From Fusobacterium mortiferum ATCC 9817 (GTDB lineage Bacteria; Fusobacteriota; Fusobacteriia; Fusobacteriales; Fusobacteriaceae), in assembly GCF_000158195.2 (NCBI RefSeq), contig NZ_GL987991.1, forward strand, positions 1 through 50,928: a stretch of DNA of 50,928 nt, read 5' to 3'. Under the pieces are notes generated by a model, which saw only the letters and a list, made by a program, of their open reading frames with translations, was not told where the DNA came from and made no database searches. Shown one piece after another: positions 16,524 through 24,046 of this stretch. A program made the position numbers and the translations under genes. Numbering within the stretch: the first letter of the stretch is position 1; every line of letters starts with the position of its first letter.

Positions 16524-16768
16524 GAAAACTCAAAGAGTTGCGGAAATTACGGAGAAAAGTTAGATTAAGTCAGCGAAATCAAATGCTAAAAAACACAACT
16601 GTTTGAGCAAAGCGAGTATTCCAATAGTAGAGGAGTTTTAACGACTACTACTATTGAGACACAGAAATTTATTTTCTGTGTCTCAAAATTCTTAGAGAGC
16701 TAAAGCTCTTAGAATTTTGGAAGCCATAGTTAATCAACTTCTTGTAGTATGGAGCAATTTTTAGTTTT
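16524..16768 (+). repeat. Structured ~245-nt repeat, copy 1 (upstream of cbiT)
   Basis: Nearly the same sequence recurs at 17383-17626. Predicted folds: a terminal helix joining 16524-16541 to 16754-16768, a second long-range helix (AAGTTAGATTAA with TTAATCAACTT), CAATAGTAG/CTACTATTG, GAGACACAG/CTGTGTCTC and ATTCTTAGAG/CTCTTAGAAT hairpins. Differences between the copies keep pairing, so it acts as a structured nucleic acid. Family not recognised. Confidence 0.85.
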
Positions 16769-16802
16769 TTAGAAAAGTAGAGAAGGAAGGAGAGAGAAAA
16801 AC

Positions 16803-17363
16803 TTGCATATATATGATAAAGAGTTTATCCAAGGAGAGTTACCTATGACAAAGCAAGAGGTAAGGGCTGTAACTGTTGCTAAGCTTCAACTAAAAACTAA
16901 CTCTATATTGATAGATGTAGGAGCAGGAACAGGGACAATAGGAATAGAATGTGCCACTTATCTTAGTGATGGAAAGGTAATAGGGATAGAGAAAGAGGAA
17001 AAAGGATTAGAAACTATAAAAGAGAATGTAAGAAAATTCAATTTAACTAACTATGAATTGATACACGGAAGGGCTCCAGAGTCTATCCCTAATGTAGAGT
17101 ATGATAGAATGTTTGTTGGTGGCTCAACAGGAAGTATGAGAAGTATATTAGAACACTTTATAAATTATTCCACAAATGATGCAAGACTTGTTATAAATAC
17201 AATTACATTGGAGAGTTTAAATGATACTATGGCTCTACTTAAAGAGTATGGATTTAAAGATATAGAAGTAGTAAATATGATGGTATCAAGAGGAAAAAAG
17301 GTAGGACCTTATACAATGATGTATGGGGAAAATCCTATTTACATAATAACAATTAATAAGTAA
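16803..17363 (+). CDS. cbiT: Cobalt-precorrin-6B C15-methyltransferase (decarboxylating)
   Basis: SAM-dependent methylation at C15 with loss of the acetate carboxyl at C12. The Rossmann methyltransferase motif I reads DVGAGTGTIGIE (38-49), followed by GIEKEEKG. MTKQEVRAVTVAKLQL upstream is typical of CbiT, as is RMFVGGSTG. The start is TTG at 16803, ten or so bases after GGAAGGAG; no ATG fits the frame. At 186 residues it is a stand-alone CbiT, not the CbiE-CbiT fusion (CobL). It is isolated from its neighbours by the two structured repeats, unlike the rest of the operon, where genes overlap. Confidence 0.93.
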   Translation: MHIYDKEFIQGELPMTKQEVRAVTVAKLQLKTNSILIDVGAGTGTIGIECATYLSDGKVIGIEKEEKGLETIKENVRKFNLTNYELIHGRAPESIPNVEYDRMFVGGSTGSMRSILEHFINYSTNDARLVINTITLESLNDTMALLKEYGFKDIEVVNMMVSRGKKVGPYTMMYGENPIYIITINK

Positions 17364-17382
17364 AGAGTTTGGTAGAGTTAAA

Positions 17383-17626
17383 GAAAACTCAAAGAATTAT
17401 GGAAATTACGAAGAGAAGTTAGATTAAGTCAGCGAAACGAAATGCTAAAAAACGCAATAAGTCGAAGACTTAACTCTTCCAATAGTAGAGGAGTTTTAAC
17501 GACTACTACTATTGAAACACAGAAAATAAATTTCTGTGTTTCAAAATTCTTAGAGAGCTAAAGCTCTTAGAATTTTGGAAGCCATAGTTAATCAACTTCT
17601 TGGAGTATGAAATAATTCTTAGTTTT
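17383..17626 (+). repeat. Structured ~244-nt repeat, copy 2 (downstream of cbiT)
   Basis: Direct repeat of the element at 16524-16768. Compensatory differences from copy 1 include T17400-A17612 for C16541-G16754, A17399-T17613 for G16540-C16755 and A17516-T17540 for G16658-C16682. The stretch from CAATAGTAG on is almost identical. The region around 17455-17480 differs and here forms AAGTC-GAA-GACTT. Confidence 0.85.
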
Positions 17627-17656
17627 CTTTATTTAAATGAAGGAGGACTTTAAAGA

Positions 17657-18385
17657 ATGACAAATAAATTTTATGGTATAGGGGTAGGAGTAGGAGACCC
17701 AGAGCAAATTACAATAAAGGCAGTAAATACTTTAAAAAAATTAGATGTAGTAATAGTACCAGAGGCAAAAAAGGCAGAGGGAAGTACTGCTTATGAGATA
17801 GCTAAGGAGTATTTAAAAGATGATATAGAGATAGTATTTATGGAATTTCCTATGTTAAAAAATCCATTGGATAGAGTAGAGGGAAGAAAAGCAAATACAA
17901 GAGTGGTAGAAAAATTACTTGATGAAGGAAAGAATGTAGGATTTCTTACAATAGGAGATACTATGACTTATAGTACATATGTATATCTTTTAGAAAATAT
18001 GCAAGATAGATATAAATCGATGGTAGAAACTATCCCAGGAATTTCATCTTTTGCTGATATGTCATCAAGATTTAATTTTCCAATAGTAATGGGAGATGAG
18101 TCATTAAAAATAATATCTATAAATGATGATACTGATATAGAGAAAGAGTTAGCAGGTAGTGAGAATATAGTATTTATGAAAGTTATGAGAAATTTTGATA
18201 AATTAAAAGAGGCTCTTATAAAAACTAACAATATGAATAATATAATAATGGTATCTAATAGTGGAAAAGATACAGAAAAAGTTTTCTATGATATATCTAA
18301 TCTTACAAAAGAGGATATCCCATATTTCACTACTATGATTTTTAAAAAGGGAGGGTTTGAGGAATGGAAAAAGTTTTCTTTATAG
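17657..18385 (+). CDS. cbiL: Cobalt-precorrin-2 C20-methyltransferase
   Basis: First committed methylation of the corrin route, at C20 of cobalt-factor II / precorrin-2. The N-terminus FYGIGVGVGDPEQITIKAV is the SAM-binding start of the CbiL/CobI group. GFLTIGDTMTYSTY and ETIPGISSFADMSSRF are the next two conserved methylase blocks. 242 residues is slightly longer than other methylases in the operon, as expected for CbiL. It follows structured repeat copy 2 with a GAAGGAGG site. Its end overlaps cbiF by 22 bases. Confidence 0.95.
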   Translation: MTNKFYGIGVGVGDPEQITIKAVNTLKKLDVVIVPEAKKAEGSTAYEIAKEYLKDDIEIVFMEFPMLKNPLDRVEGRKANTRVVEKLLDEGKNVGFLTIGDTMTYSTYVYLLENMQDRYKSMVETIPGISSFADMSSRFNFPIVMGDESLKIISINDDTDIEKELAGSENIVFMKVMRNFDKLKEALIKTNNMNNIIMVSNSGKDTEKVFYDISNLTKEDIPYFTTMIFKKGGFEEWKKFSL

Positions 18386-19122
18386 GAGCAGGACCAGGGG
18401 ACCCAGAGTTAATAACAGTTAAAGGACAAAGAATTGTAAAAGAGGCAGATATAATTATATATGCAGGTTCATTAGTACCAAAGGAAGTTATAGATTGTCA
18501 TAAGGAGGGAGCAGAGATTTATAACTCAGCTTCAATGACACTAGAAGAGGTAATGGAAGTAACTATCAATGGAATAAAAGCGGGGAAAAAAGTTGCTAGA
18601 GTACATACAGGAGACCCAGCAATATTTGGAGCACATAGAGAGCAGATGGATATTTTAGATGAGTATGGAATAGAGTATGAAGTTATTCCAGGGGTAAGCT
18701 CTTTCCTAGCTTCAGCAGCTGCTGTAAAAAAAGAGTTTACGCTTCCATCAGTTTCTCAAACTGTAATATGTACAAGATTAGAGGGAAGAACTCCTGTACC
18801 AGAAAAGGAATCATTAGAGAGCCTAGCTACTCATAGAGCTTCTATGGCAATATTTTTATCTGTTCATATGATAGGAGATGTAGTAAAAAGACTAGCTACT
18901 TCCTATCCTATGACCACTCCGATAGCTGTGGTGCAAAGAGCAAGCTGGCCAGATGAAAAAATAGTAGTAGGAACTCTAGAAACAATAGAGGTACAAGTGA
19001 AAGAGGCAGGAATATCTAAAACAGCTCAAATATTAGTTGGAGATTTTTTAGGAAATGAGTATGAAAAATCTAAGTTATATGATAAAACATTTACTCATGA
19101 ATTTAGAAAGGGAGTAGAGTAG
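18364..19122 (+). CDS. cbiF: Cobalt-precorrin-4 C11-methyltransferase
   Basis: Adds the methyl group at C11. FIGAGPGDPELITVKG (residues 6-21) is the SAM-site signature. IYAGSLVPKEV, RVHTGDPAIFGAHREQMD and EVIPGVSSFLASAAA are CbiF/CobM-specific blocks. ICTRLEGRTPVPEKE is also characteristic. 252 residues is normal. It overlaps cbiL, so translation is coupled. A 62-base gap and an unrelated gene (DUF5710) separate it from cbiG, which it normally adjoins. Confidence 0.96.
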   Translation: MEKVFFIGAGPGDPELITVKGQRIVKEADIIIYAGSLVPKEVIDCHKEGAEIYNSASMTLEEVMEVTINGIKAGKKVARVHTGDPAIFGAHREQMDILDEYGIEYEVIPGVSSFLASAAAVKKEFTLPSVSQTVICTRLEGRTPVPEKESLESLATHRASMAIFLSVHMIGDVVKRLATSYPMTTPIAVVQRASWPDEKIVVGTLETIEVQVKEAGISKTAQILVGDFLGNEYEKSKLYDKTFTHEFRKGVE

Positions 19123-19184
19123 CCTTATTAAATAGAAAAATAATAGAAAACTTTAAAATTTATTTAAAAATTTTTGGAGGGAAT

Positions 19185-19931
19185 ATGTTATTTTTAGAGG
19201 TTGATTATGATATAAAGGATAAAGTAAAAAGATTAGGTGCAAGGTGGAATCCAGAAATAAAAAAATGGTATGTAGAAAAGAAAGAAGACTATAAAAGATT
19301 TGCACAATATATATTGAAAAATTTTGAAGATGCAATAGTAGTAAAAGATTATATTTATTTAGTTATTTCAAAACAGCAATGTTGGAAATGTAAAAAAGAA
19401 ACCGAAGTTATTGCTTTATGTATTCCTCAAAGGATAGAATTTAGAAATCTTCCATTATATAGATGGGAAGATGGAGAATTTGATATAGAAAGTGAAGAGT
19501 ATAATTATAAAAAATTTGAGTTTTCAGAGGATAAATTTGATATAGAGGATACTTTTAGTTATGAAATAATAAGTTTAGGAAATATTTCAGAAAAAATATT
19601 AGATTTAATTAAAGAGAGATATAATTATAAACTAAAATATTCACATACAACTAAAAGGAAAGAGTATGCTAATTGTTGTCAACATTGTGATTCTTTACAA
19701 GGAAATTATTTTTTATTTGATGAGGTAGATTCGCCATTTAATATAATGAATAGAGAAATGGCTAAGAAATTAACCTTTATAAAATTTAATTTAAAAAATG
19801 ATTTTATCTTATATGGATATAGTCCGACTATAACACTTATATCTAATTATAGTGATGAAGAAAGAAATAATGATATCAAAAATTTTTCAACTTTTATTGA
19901 TTCAAAAATAGAGATAGATGATATTATTTAA
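19185..19931 (+). CDS. DUF5710-domain protein inserted in the cbi operon
   Basis: The first ~50 residues (MLFLEVDYDIKDKVKRLGAR then WNPEIKKWYV) match the DUF5710 fold, a short module known from plasmid primase/TOPRIM-like and mobile-element proteins. A CWKCKKE pair follows at about 66-72, and CCQHC later, suggesting zinc binding. The remaining ~180 residues are not recognised. 248 residues. It has its own GGAGGG site and 62 / 24 bases of spacing to cbiF and cbiG, in contrast with the overlapping cbi genes. No link to B12 chemistry is known. I infer an accessory insertion carried by operon read-through. Confidence 0.75.
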   Translation: MLFLEVDYDIKDKVKRLGARWNPEIKKWYVEKKEDYKRFAQYILKNFEDAIVVKDYIYLVISKQQCWKCKKETEVIALCIPQRIEFRNLPLYRWEDGEFDIESEEYNYKKFEFSEDKFDIEDTFSYEIISLGNISEKILDLIKERYNYKLKYSHTTKRKEYANCCQHCDSLQGNYFLFDEVDSPFNIMNREMAKKLTFIKFNLKNDFILYGYSPTITLISNYSDEERNNDIKNFSTFIDSKIEIDDII

Positions 19932-19955
19932 AATTAAATTTAAGAGAGGAAAATT

Positions 19956-20942
19956 ATGAAGATTGCATTTTGGAGTGTAACAAGAGGAGCTGGAGAGGTA
20001 GCTAAGAGAATAGGGAAAAAAGTAGAGGGGGATATATATACTCTAAAAAAATTTAATATAGAGGAAAGTATTCAAATAGAAAACTTTAGTGAGGAACTAG
20101 AGAGAAAATTTAACTATTATGATGGGCATATATTTATTATGGCAACAGGAATAGTTATTAGAAAGATAGCACCACTTATAAAGAGTAAAGATATTGACCC
20201 AGCTGTATTAGTTATAGATGAGGGAGAAAATTTTGTAATCTCTCTTCTCTCTGGTCATATTGGTGGAGCTAATGAGCTAGCTTATAAAATTGCTCAGTCT
20301 TGCTCTTTACTCCCTATTATAACTACTAGTTCAGATGTTACAGGAAAGATAGCAATAGACACAATAGCACAAAAACTAAATTGCGAGATGGAATCTCTTA
20401 CTAAAGCTAAAGAGCTTACATCTTTAATAGTGGATGATAAAAAGGTAGATATACTACTTCCTAATAATGTAAAATTAGGAGAGAATAAAAATTCCTCTGG
20501 AGTAGTAATAGTATCAAATAAAAAAAGTATAGATATAATGAGATTATATCCTAAAAATATTATTGTAGGTATAGGTTGTAGGAGAGGAACTCCTAAAGAG
20601 GAGATAGAAAAATCATTAGATGAGGTAATGAGAAAACATAATCTTGCTTATGAGAGTATAAAAAAAATCTCTACTGTGGATATAAAGGCTGATGAAGTTG
20701 GAATTATAGAGTTAGCCCAAATTTTAAATAGAGAGCTTATAATTATATCCAGAGAGGATATAAAAAAGGTGGAGGATAGATTTGTAGGCTCTGAATTTGT
20801 AAAAAAACAGATAGGAGTTAGCTGTGTATCTGAACCTTGTGCTCTGTTAGCTTCTAATGGAGATGGTAAATTTTTAGAGCAAAAATATATTCAAAGTGGA
20901 ATAACAATATCAATTTATGAGGAGAAATTTGGAGATGAGTAA
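19956..20942 (+). CDS. cbiG: Cobalt-precorrin-5A hydrolase
   Basis: Opens the delta-lactone and releases acetaldehyde (C20 with its methyl) during ring contraction. The N-terminal domain has FIMATGIVIRKIAPLIKSKD and VISLLSGHIGGANELA, both typical CbiG. The C-terminal domain begins IIVGIGCRRGTPKEEIE and ends with GVSCVSEPCALLASNGD. 328 residues, normal. Start ATG follows AGAGAGG. The end overlaps the start of cbiH by 8 bases. Confidence 0.95.
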   Translation: MKIAFWSVTRGAGEVAKRIGKKVEGDIYTLKKFNIEESIQIENFSEELERKFNYYDGHIFIMATGIVIRKIAPLIKSKDIDPAVLVIDEGENFVISLLSGHIGGANELAYKIAQSCSLLPIITTSSDVTGKIAIDTIAQKLNCEMESLTKAKELTSLIVDDKKVDILLPNNVKLGENKNSSGVVIVSNKKSIDIMRLYPKNIIVGIGCRRGTPKEEIEKSLDEVMRKHNLAYESIKKISTVDIKADEVGIIELAQILNRELIIISREDIKKVEDRFVGSEFVKKQIGVSCVSEPCALLASNGDGKFLEQKYIQSGITISIYEEKFGDE

Positions 20943-21666
20943 AGGGAAAATATATGTAGTAGGGATAGGACCTGGAAATATGGAAGATATAAGTGTAAGA
21001 GCTTATAAGACTTTAAAAAATGTAGATGTAATAGCTGGATATATCACTTATATAGATTTAGTAAAAGATGAATTTAAGGAGAAAGAGTTCTATGTATCTG
21101 GAATGAAAAAAGAGATAGACAGATGTGAAAAGGTTTTAGAGCTAGCTAAAGAGGGAAAAACAGTAGCTCTGATAAGTAGTGGAGATGCTGGTATCTATGG
21201 AATGGCTGGAATAATGATAGAGGTAGCATTAGGAAGTGGAATAGATGTAGAGGTTATACCAGGAATTACATCATCAGTAGCTGGAGCTTCATTAGTTGGA
21301 GCACCTCTTATGCATGACCAAGCTATAATAAGTTTAAGTGATTTACTTACAGATTGGGAAGTTATTACTAAAAGAATAGATAGAGCTAGTGAGGGAGATT
21401 TTGTAATCTCTCTATATAATCCAAAGAGTAAGGGAAGAACAGAACAGATAGTAGAGGCAAGAGAGATTATGTTAAAACATAAGGCTCCTAGCACTCCAGT
21501 TGCTCTATTAAGGCATGTAGGGAGAGAAGATGAGAACTATACTTTAACTAATTTAGATGAGATGTTAAACTATGAGATAGATATGTTTACTGTGGTTATA
21601 GTTGGAAACTCTAAAACATATGTAAAAGAGGGAAAAATGATAACTCCTAGAGGATATCATCTATGA
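20935..21666 (+). CDS. cbiH: Cobalt-precorrin-3 C17-methyltransferase (ring contraction)
   Basis: Methylates C17 and drives ring contraction. The start GKIYVVGIGPGNMEDISVRA is the SAM-binding motif. ALISSGDAGIYGMAGIM and VEVIPGITSSVAGASLVGAP are the conserved CbiH/CobJ blocks, followed by HDQAIISLSDLLT. I chose ATG at 20935 over the in-frame ATG at 20917 because TTGGAG sits just upstream and the protein then starts directly at the domain. 243 residues. It ends with ATGA-type overlap into cbiJ. Confidence 0.95.
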   Translation: MSKGKIYVVGIGPGNMEDISVRAYKTLKNVDVIAGYITYIDLVKDEFKEKEFYVSGMKKEIDRCEKVLELAKEGKTVALISSGDAGIYGMAGIMIEVALGSGIDVEVIPGITSSVAGASLVGAPLMHDQAIISLSDLLTDWEVITKRIDRASEGDFVISLYNPKSKGRTEQIVEAREIMLKHKAPSTPVALLRHVGREDENYTLTNLDEMLNYEIDMFTVVIVGNSKTYVKEGKMITPRGYHL

Positions 21667-22412
21667 TTTGGGTAATAGGTGGTACAAAGGATTCTAGAGA
21701 TTTTCTGGAAAAGATTGTAAAGAGTACTACTGATATAATTGTAACAACAGCTACTGAGTATGGTGGAAAACTTTTAGAAAATCTGCCAGTAAAAACTCTA
21801 TGTAAAAAATTGACTTACTCTATGATGGTAGATTTTGTAAAAGAAAACTCTATTGATAAGATAGTTGATTTATCTCACCCATATGCTATGGAAGTTTCAC
21901 AGAATGCCATTGATGTAAGTAAGGAGCTACAAATAGAGTATTTTAGATTTGAAAGAGAGGAAATCTCTTTTCTCCCACAAAAATATAAAGAGTTTGATAA
22001 TATAGAAAGCCTGATAAAATATTTAGAGGGAGTAGAGGGAAATATATTAGTTACTCTTGGAAGTAATAATATTCCTCATTTTTCTAAGCTTAAGAATTTA
22101 AAAAATTTTTATTTTAGAATTTTACCTAAATGGGATATGGTAAAAAAGTGTGAAGATGTAGGGGTACTCCCTAAGAATATAATTGCTATGCAAGGACCTT
22201 TCTCTAAAAATATGAACAAGGCTATGATAGAGCAATATGATATAAAATATCTTGTAACTAAGCAAGCTGGAGATACAGGAGGAGAGAGAGAAAAGATAGA
22301 AGCTGCTGATGAGATGAATATAGAAGTAGTTTTTCTTACTCGTCCTAAGGTAGAATATCCTAGCTGTTATAGTGATATAGATAAATTATTTAAAAGAGTA
22401 ATAGAGAAATAG
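21663..22412 (+). CDS. cbiJ: Cobalt-precorrin-6A reductase
   Basis: NADH/NADPH-dependent reduction of the C18-C19 double bond. MIWVIGGTKDSRDFLEKI is the CbiJ/CobK start. VDLSHPYAMEVSQNA is the strongest signature of the family. QGPFSKNMNKAMIEQ and LVTKQAGDTGGEREKIEAA follow in expected order. 249 residues. Last gene of the operon, overlapping cbiH by 4 bases and followed by a terminator. Confidence 0.95.
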   Translation: MIWVIGGTKDSRDFLEKIVKSTTDIIVTTATEYGGKLLENLPVKTLCKKLTYSMMVDFVKENSIDKIVDLSHPYAMEVSQNAIDVSKELQIEYFRFEREEISFLPQKYKEFDNIESLIKYLEGVEGNILVTLGSNNIPHFSKLKNLKNFYFRILPKWDMVKKCEDVGVLPKNIIAMQGPFSKNMNKAMIEQYDIKYLVTKQAGDTGGEREKIEAADEMNIEVVFLTRPKVEYPSCYSDIDKLFKRVIEK

Positions 22413-22420
22413 TAGATTAT

Positions 22421-22470
22421 AAAAAGAAAATTTTACTTTCTATTTAAAAGTAATTTTTTCTTTTTTTTAT
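22421..22470 (+). terminator. Terminator of the cobalamin operon
   Basis: AAAGAAAATTTTACTTT and AAAGTAATTTTTTCTTT form a long AT-rich stem with two mismatches, ending in a T8 run. Confidence 0.75.
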
Positions 22471-22507
22471 TTTTTAAAAAAAATATGGCAATTTTGTGAA
22501 AAAATCT

Positions 22508-22536
22508 TTGACATATTTTCAAAATTGGAATATAAT
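22508..22536 (+). promoter_or_regulatory. Consensus promoter of the symporter gene
   Basis: TTGACA (22508-22513), exactly 17 bases, TATAAT (22531-22536). This is a perfect sigma-70 match, so expression is probably high. Transcript start is expected near 22543. Confidence 0.9.
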
Positions 22537-22582
22537 AACTGTTAGGAATTTTTTAAAAATAAATATTAGGAGGAAAAAAACA

Positions 22583-23914
22583 ATGAAAAAAAACTCTAAT
22601 ACACTAGCTGTAAAAATGAGTATAGCTTTAGTGTTAGGTATCATTGCTGGATTTTTATGTATCTTTTTTAGAGAGAGAGTAGGAGTAGATAGTGGAGCTT
22701 GGAAATTTTTAAACTTCTTACTATTCCAAGACATCAGTGCTAAAGGAGGAGAAAGAGCAATTGGTATCTTCTATATCATAGGGCAATTGTTTATCAACTC
22801 ACTACAACTTGTAATTATACCAATGGTATATACTTCAATAACTCTTGCTATTTGCCACATTAGTGATACAAGAAAATTAGGACGTATCTCTTATAAAACA
22901 TTAGGATTTTTCTTAGTGTCATCAATCTTTGCTTTAGCTTTAGCTGGATTTGTAGGAATGGCTTTAAATATGTCAGGGGCATTTAGTATTCATATTGAAT
23001 CTGGAGTAAATGTAGTAGCAGGAAAAACAGGAAGTAACCCACTTCTAATGATTATGCAAATAGTTCCTAATAATATATTTGCTGCTTTTTCACAAAATGG
23101 TGGAGTATTAGCAGCTGTATTCTTAGCTGTATCAACAGGACTATGTATTAACTCATTAGGAGAAAAAACTCACTATGTAAAAGGATTTTTACAAGAGGTA
23201 AATGATATAGTTATAAAGTTTTTATCATTTGCAATAAATAAATTTGGACCAATAGCTATATTTGTTCTACTTACTAGAACATTTGCTGCTTATGGAGTAG
23301 AGCACTTAAAACCAGCTTTAATATATGTAGTATCTACTACTATAACTTTACTTTTATTCTTAGTATTTGGATATGCTATATTAATAGTAGCATCTACTAG
23401 ATTAAATCCAATGCCATTTGTAAGAAAGGCATCTAAAGTTGCTCTATTTGGTTTTTCAACTTCATCTTCAGCTGCTACACTACCACTTAATAAAAAGACA
23501 ACTGTAGAAGAGCTTGGAGTAAATGAAGATATAGCTTCATTTGTACTTCCACTTGGAATGACAACTAATATGAATGGAACAGCTATTATGCAAGTAATTG
23601 CTGCTGTATTTGTAGCTAGTACAGCTGGATATGAATTAGGACTTGCTAATATATTTATCATAGGAGTCCTTGCTCTTATAGCTTCAGTAGGAACACCAGC
23701 AGCACCAGGAGCTGGAGCAATAGTATTATTTACTATCTTATCTGGACTTGGATATGTAAATGACACAGCAATATTAACTTACTCTTTAATACTTGCTATC
23801 AATAGACCTATTGAGATGTTAGTAACTTCTCTAAATGTAATAGGAGATAGTGCTGCTAGTATCTATGTAGCTAAGAGCGAACATATGCTAAATGAGGAAA
23901 TTTATCATAAATAA
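22583..23914 (+). CDS. Dicarboxylate/amino acid:cation symporter (DAACS family)
   Basis: Inner-membrane Na+ or H+ coupled transporter of glutamate/aspartate or C4-dicarboxylates, relative of GltP and DctA. Eight or so hydrophobic segments and both re-entrant signatures are visible: the serine-rich STSSSAATLP (about 297-306 of the 443-residue form) and GMTTNMNGTAIMQVIAAVF, followed by GTPAAPGAG. I take ATG at 22583 because AGGAGG stands 8 bases upstream and the upstream in-frame ATG at 22496 precedes the promoter. Single gene with its own strong promoter and terminator. Confidence 0.9.
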   Translation: MKKNSNTLAVKMSIALVLGIIAGFLCIFFRERVGVDSGAWKFLNFLLFQDISAKGGERAIGIFYIIGQLFINSLQLVIIPMVYTSITLAICHISDTRKLGRISYKTLGFFLVSSIFALALAGFVGMALNMSGAFSIHIESGVNVVAGKTGSNPLLMIMQIVPNNIFAAFSQNGGVLAAVFLAVSTGLCINSLGEKTHYVKGFLQEVNDIVIKFLSFAINKFGPIAIFVLLTRTFAAYGVEHLKPALIYVVSTTITLLLFLVFGYAILIVASTRLNPMPFVRKASKVALFGFSTSSSAATLPLNKKTTVEELGVNEDIASFVLPLGMTTNMNGTAIMQVIAAVFVASTAGYELGLANIFIIGVLALIASVGTPAAPGAGAIVLFTILSGLGYVNDTAILTYSLILAINRPIEMLVTSLNVIGDSAASIYVAKSEHMLNEEIYHK

Positions 23915-23922
23915 TTTTTATA

Positions 23923-23960
23923 AAATAGTCAGGGATAAATAGTTCTTGACTATTTTTATT
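23923..23960 (+). terminator. Terminator after symporter
   Basis: AATAGTCAGGGA pairs with TCTTGACTATT (one wobble), followed by a T-rich tail. Confidence 0.8.
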
Positions 23961-24046
23961 TTTTGCAATAAATATTTTGAATTTTTTTTAAAGGTATGAT
24001 AAAATAGATAAATACAATTAAAATAAATTTTGAAAGAGGGAGAGTT

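Noticed and set aside
16524-17626. Group I or group II introns as the identity of the cbiT-flanking repeats
   Set aside because: No group I P/Q/R/S core, no group II GUGYG start or domain V, and the elements lie between genes rather than within one.
23290-23766. 158-codon minus-strand frame inside the symporter gene
   Set aside because: It is the antisense shadow of a well-conserved transporter, with no binding site. The same applies to the other short frames opposite real genes.
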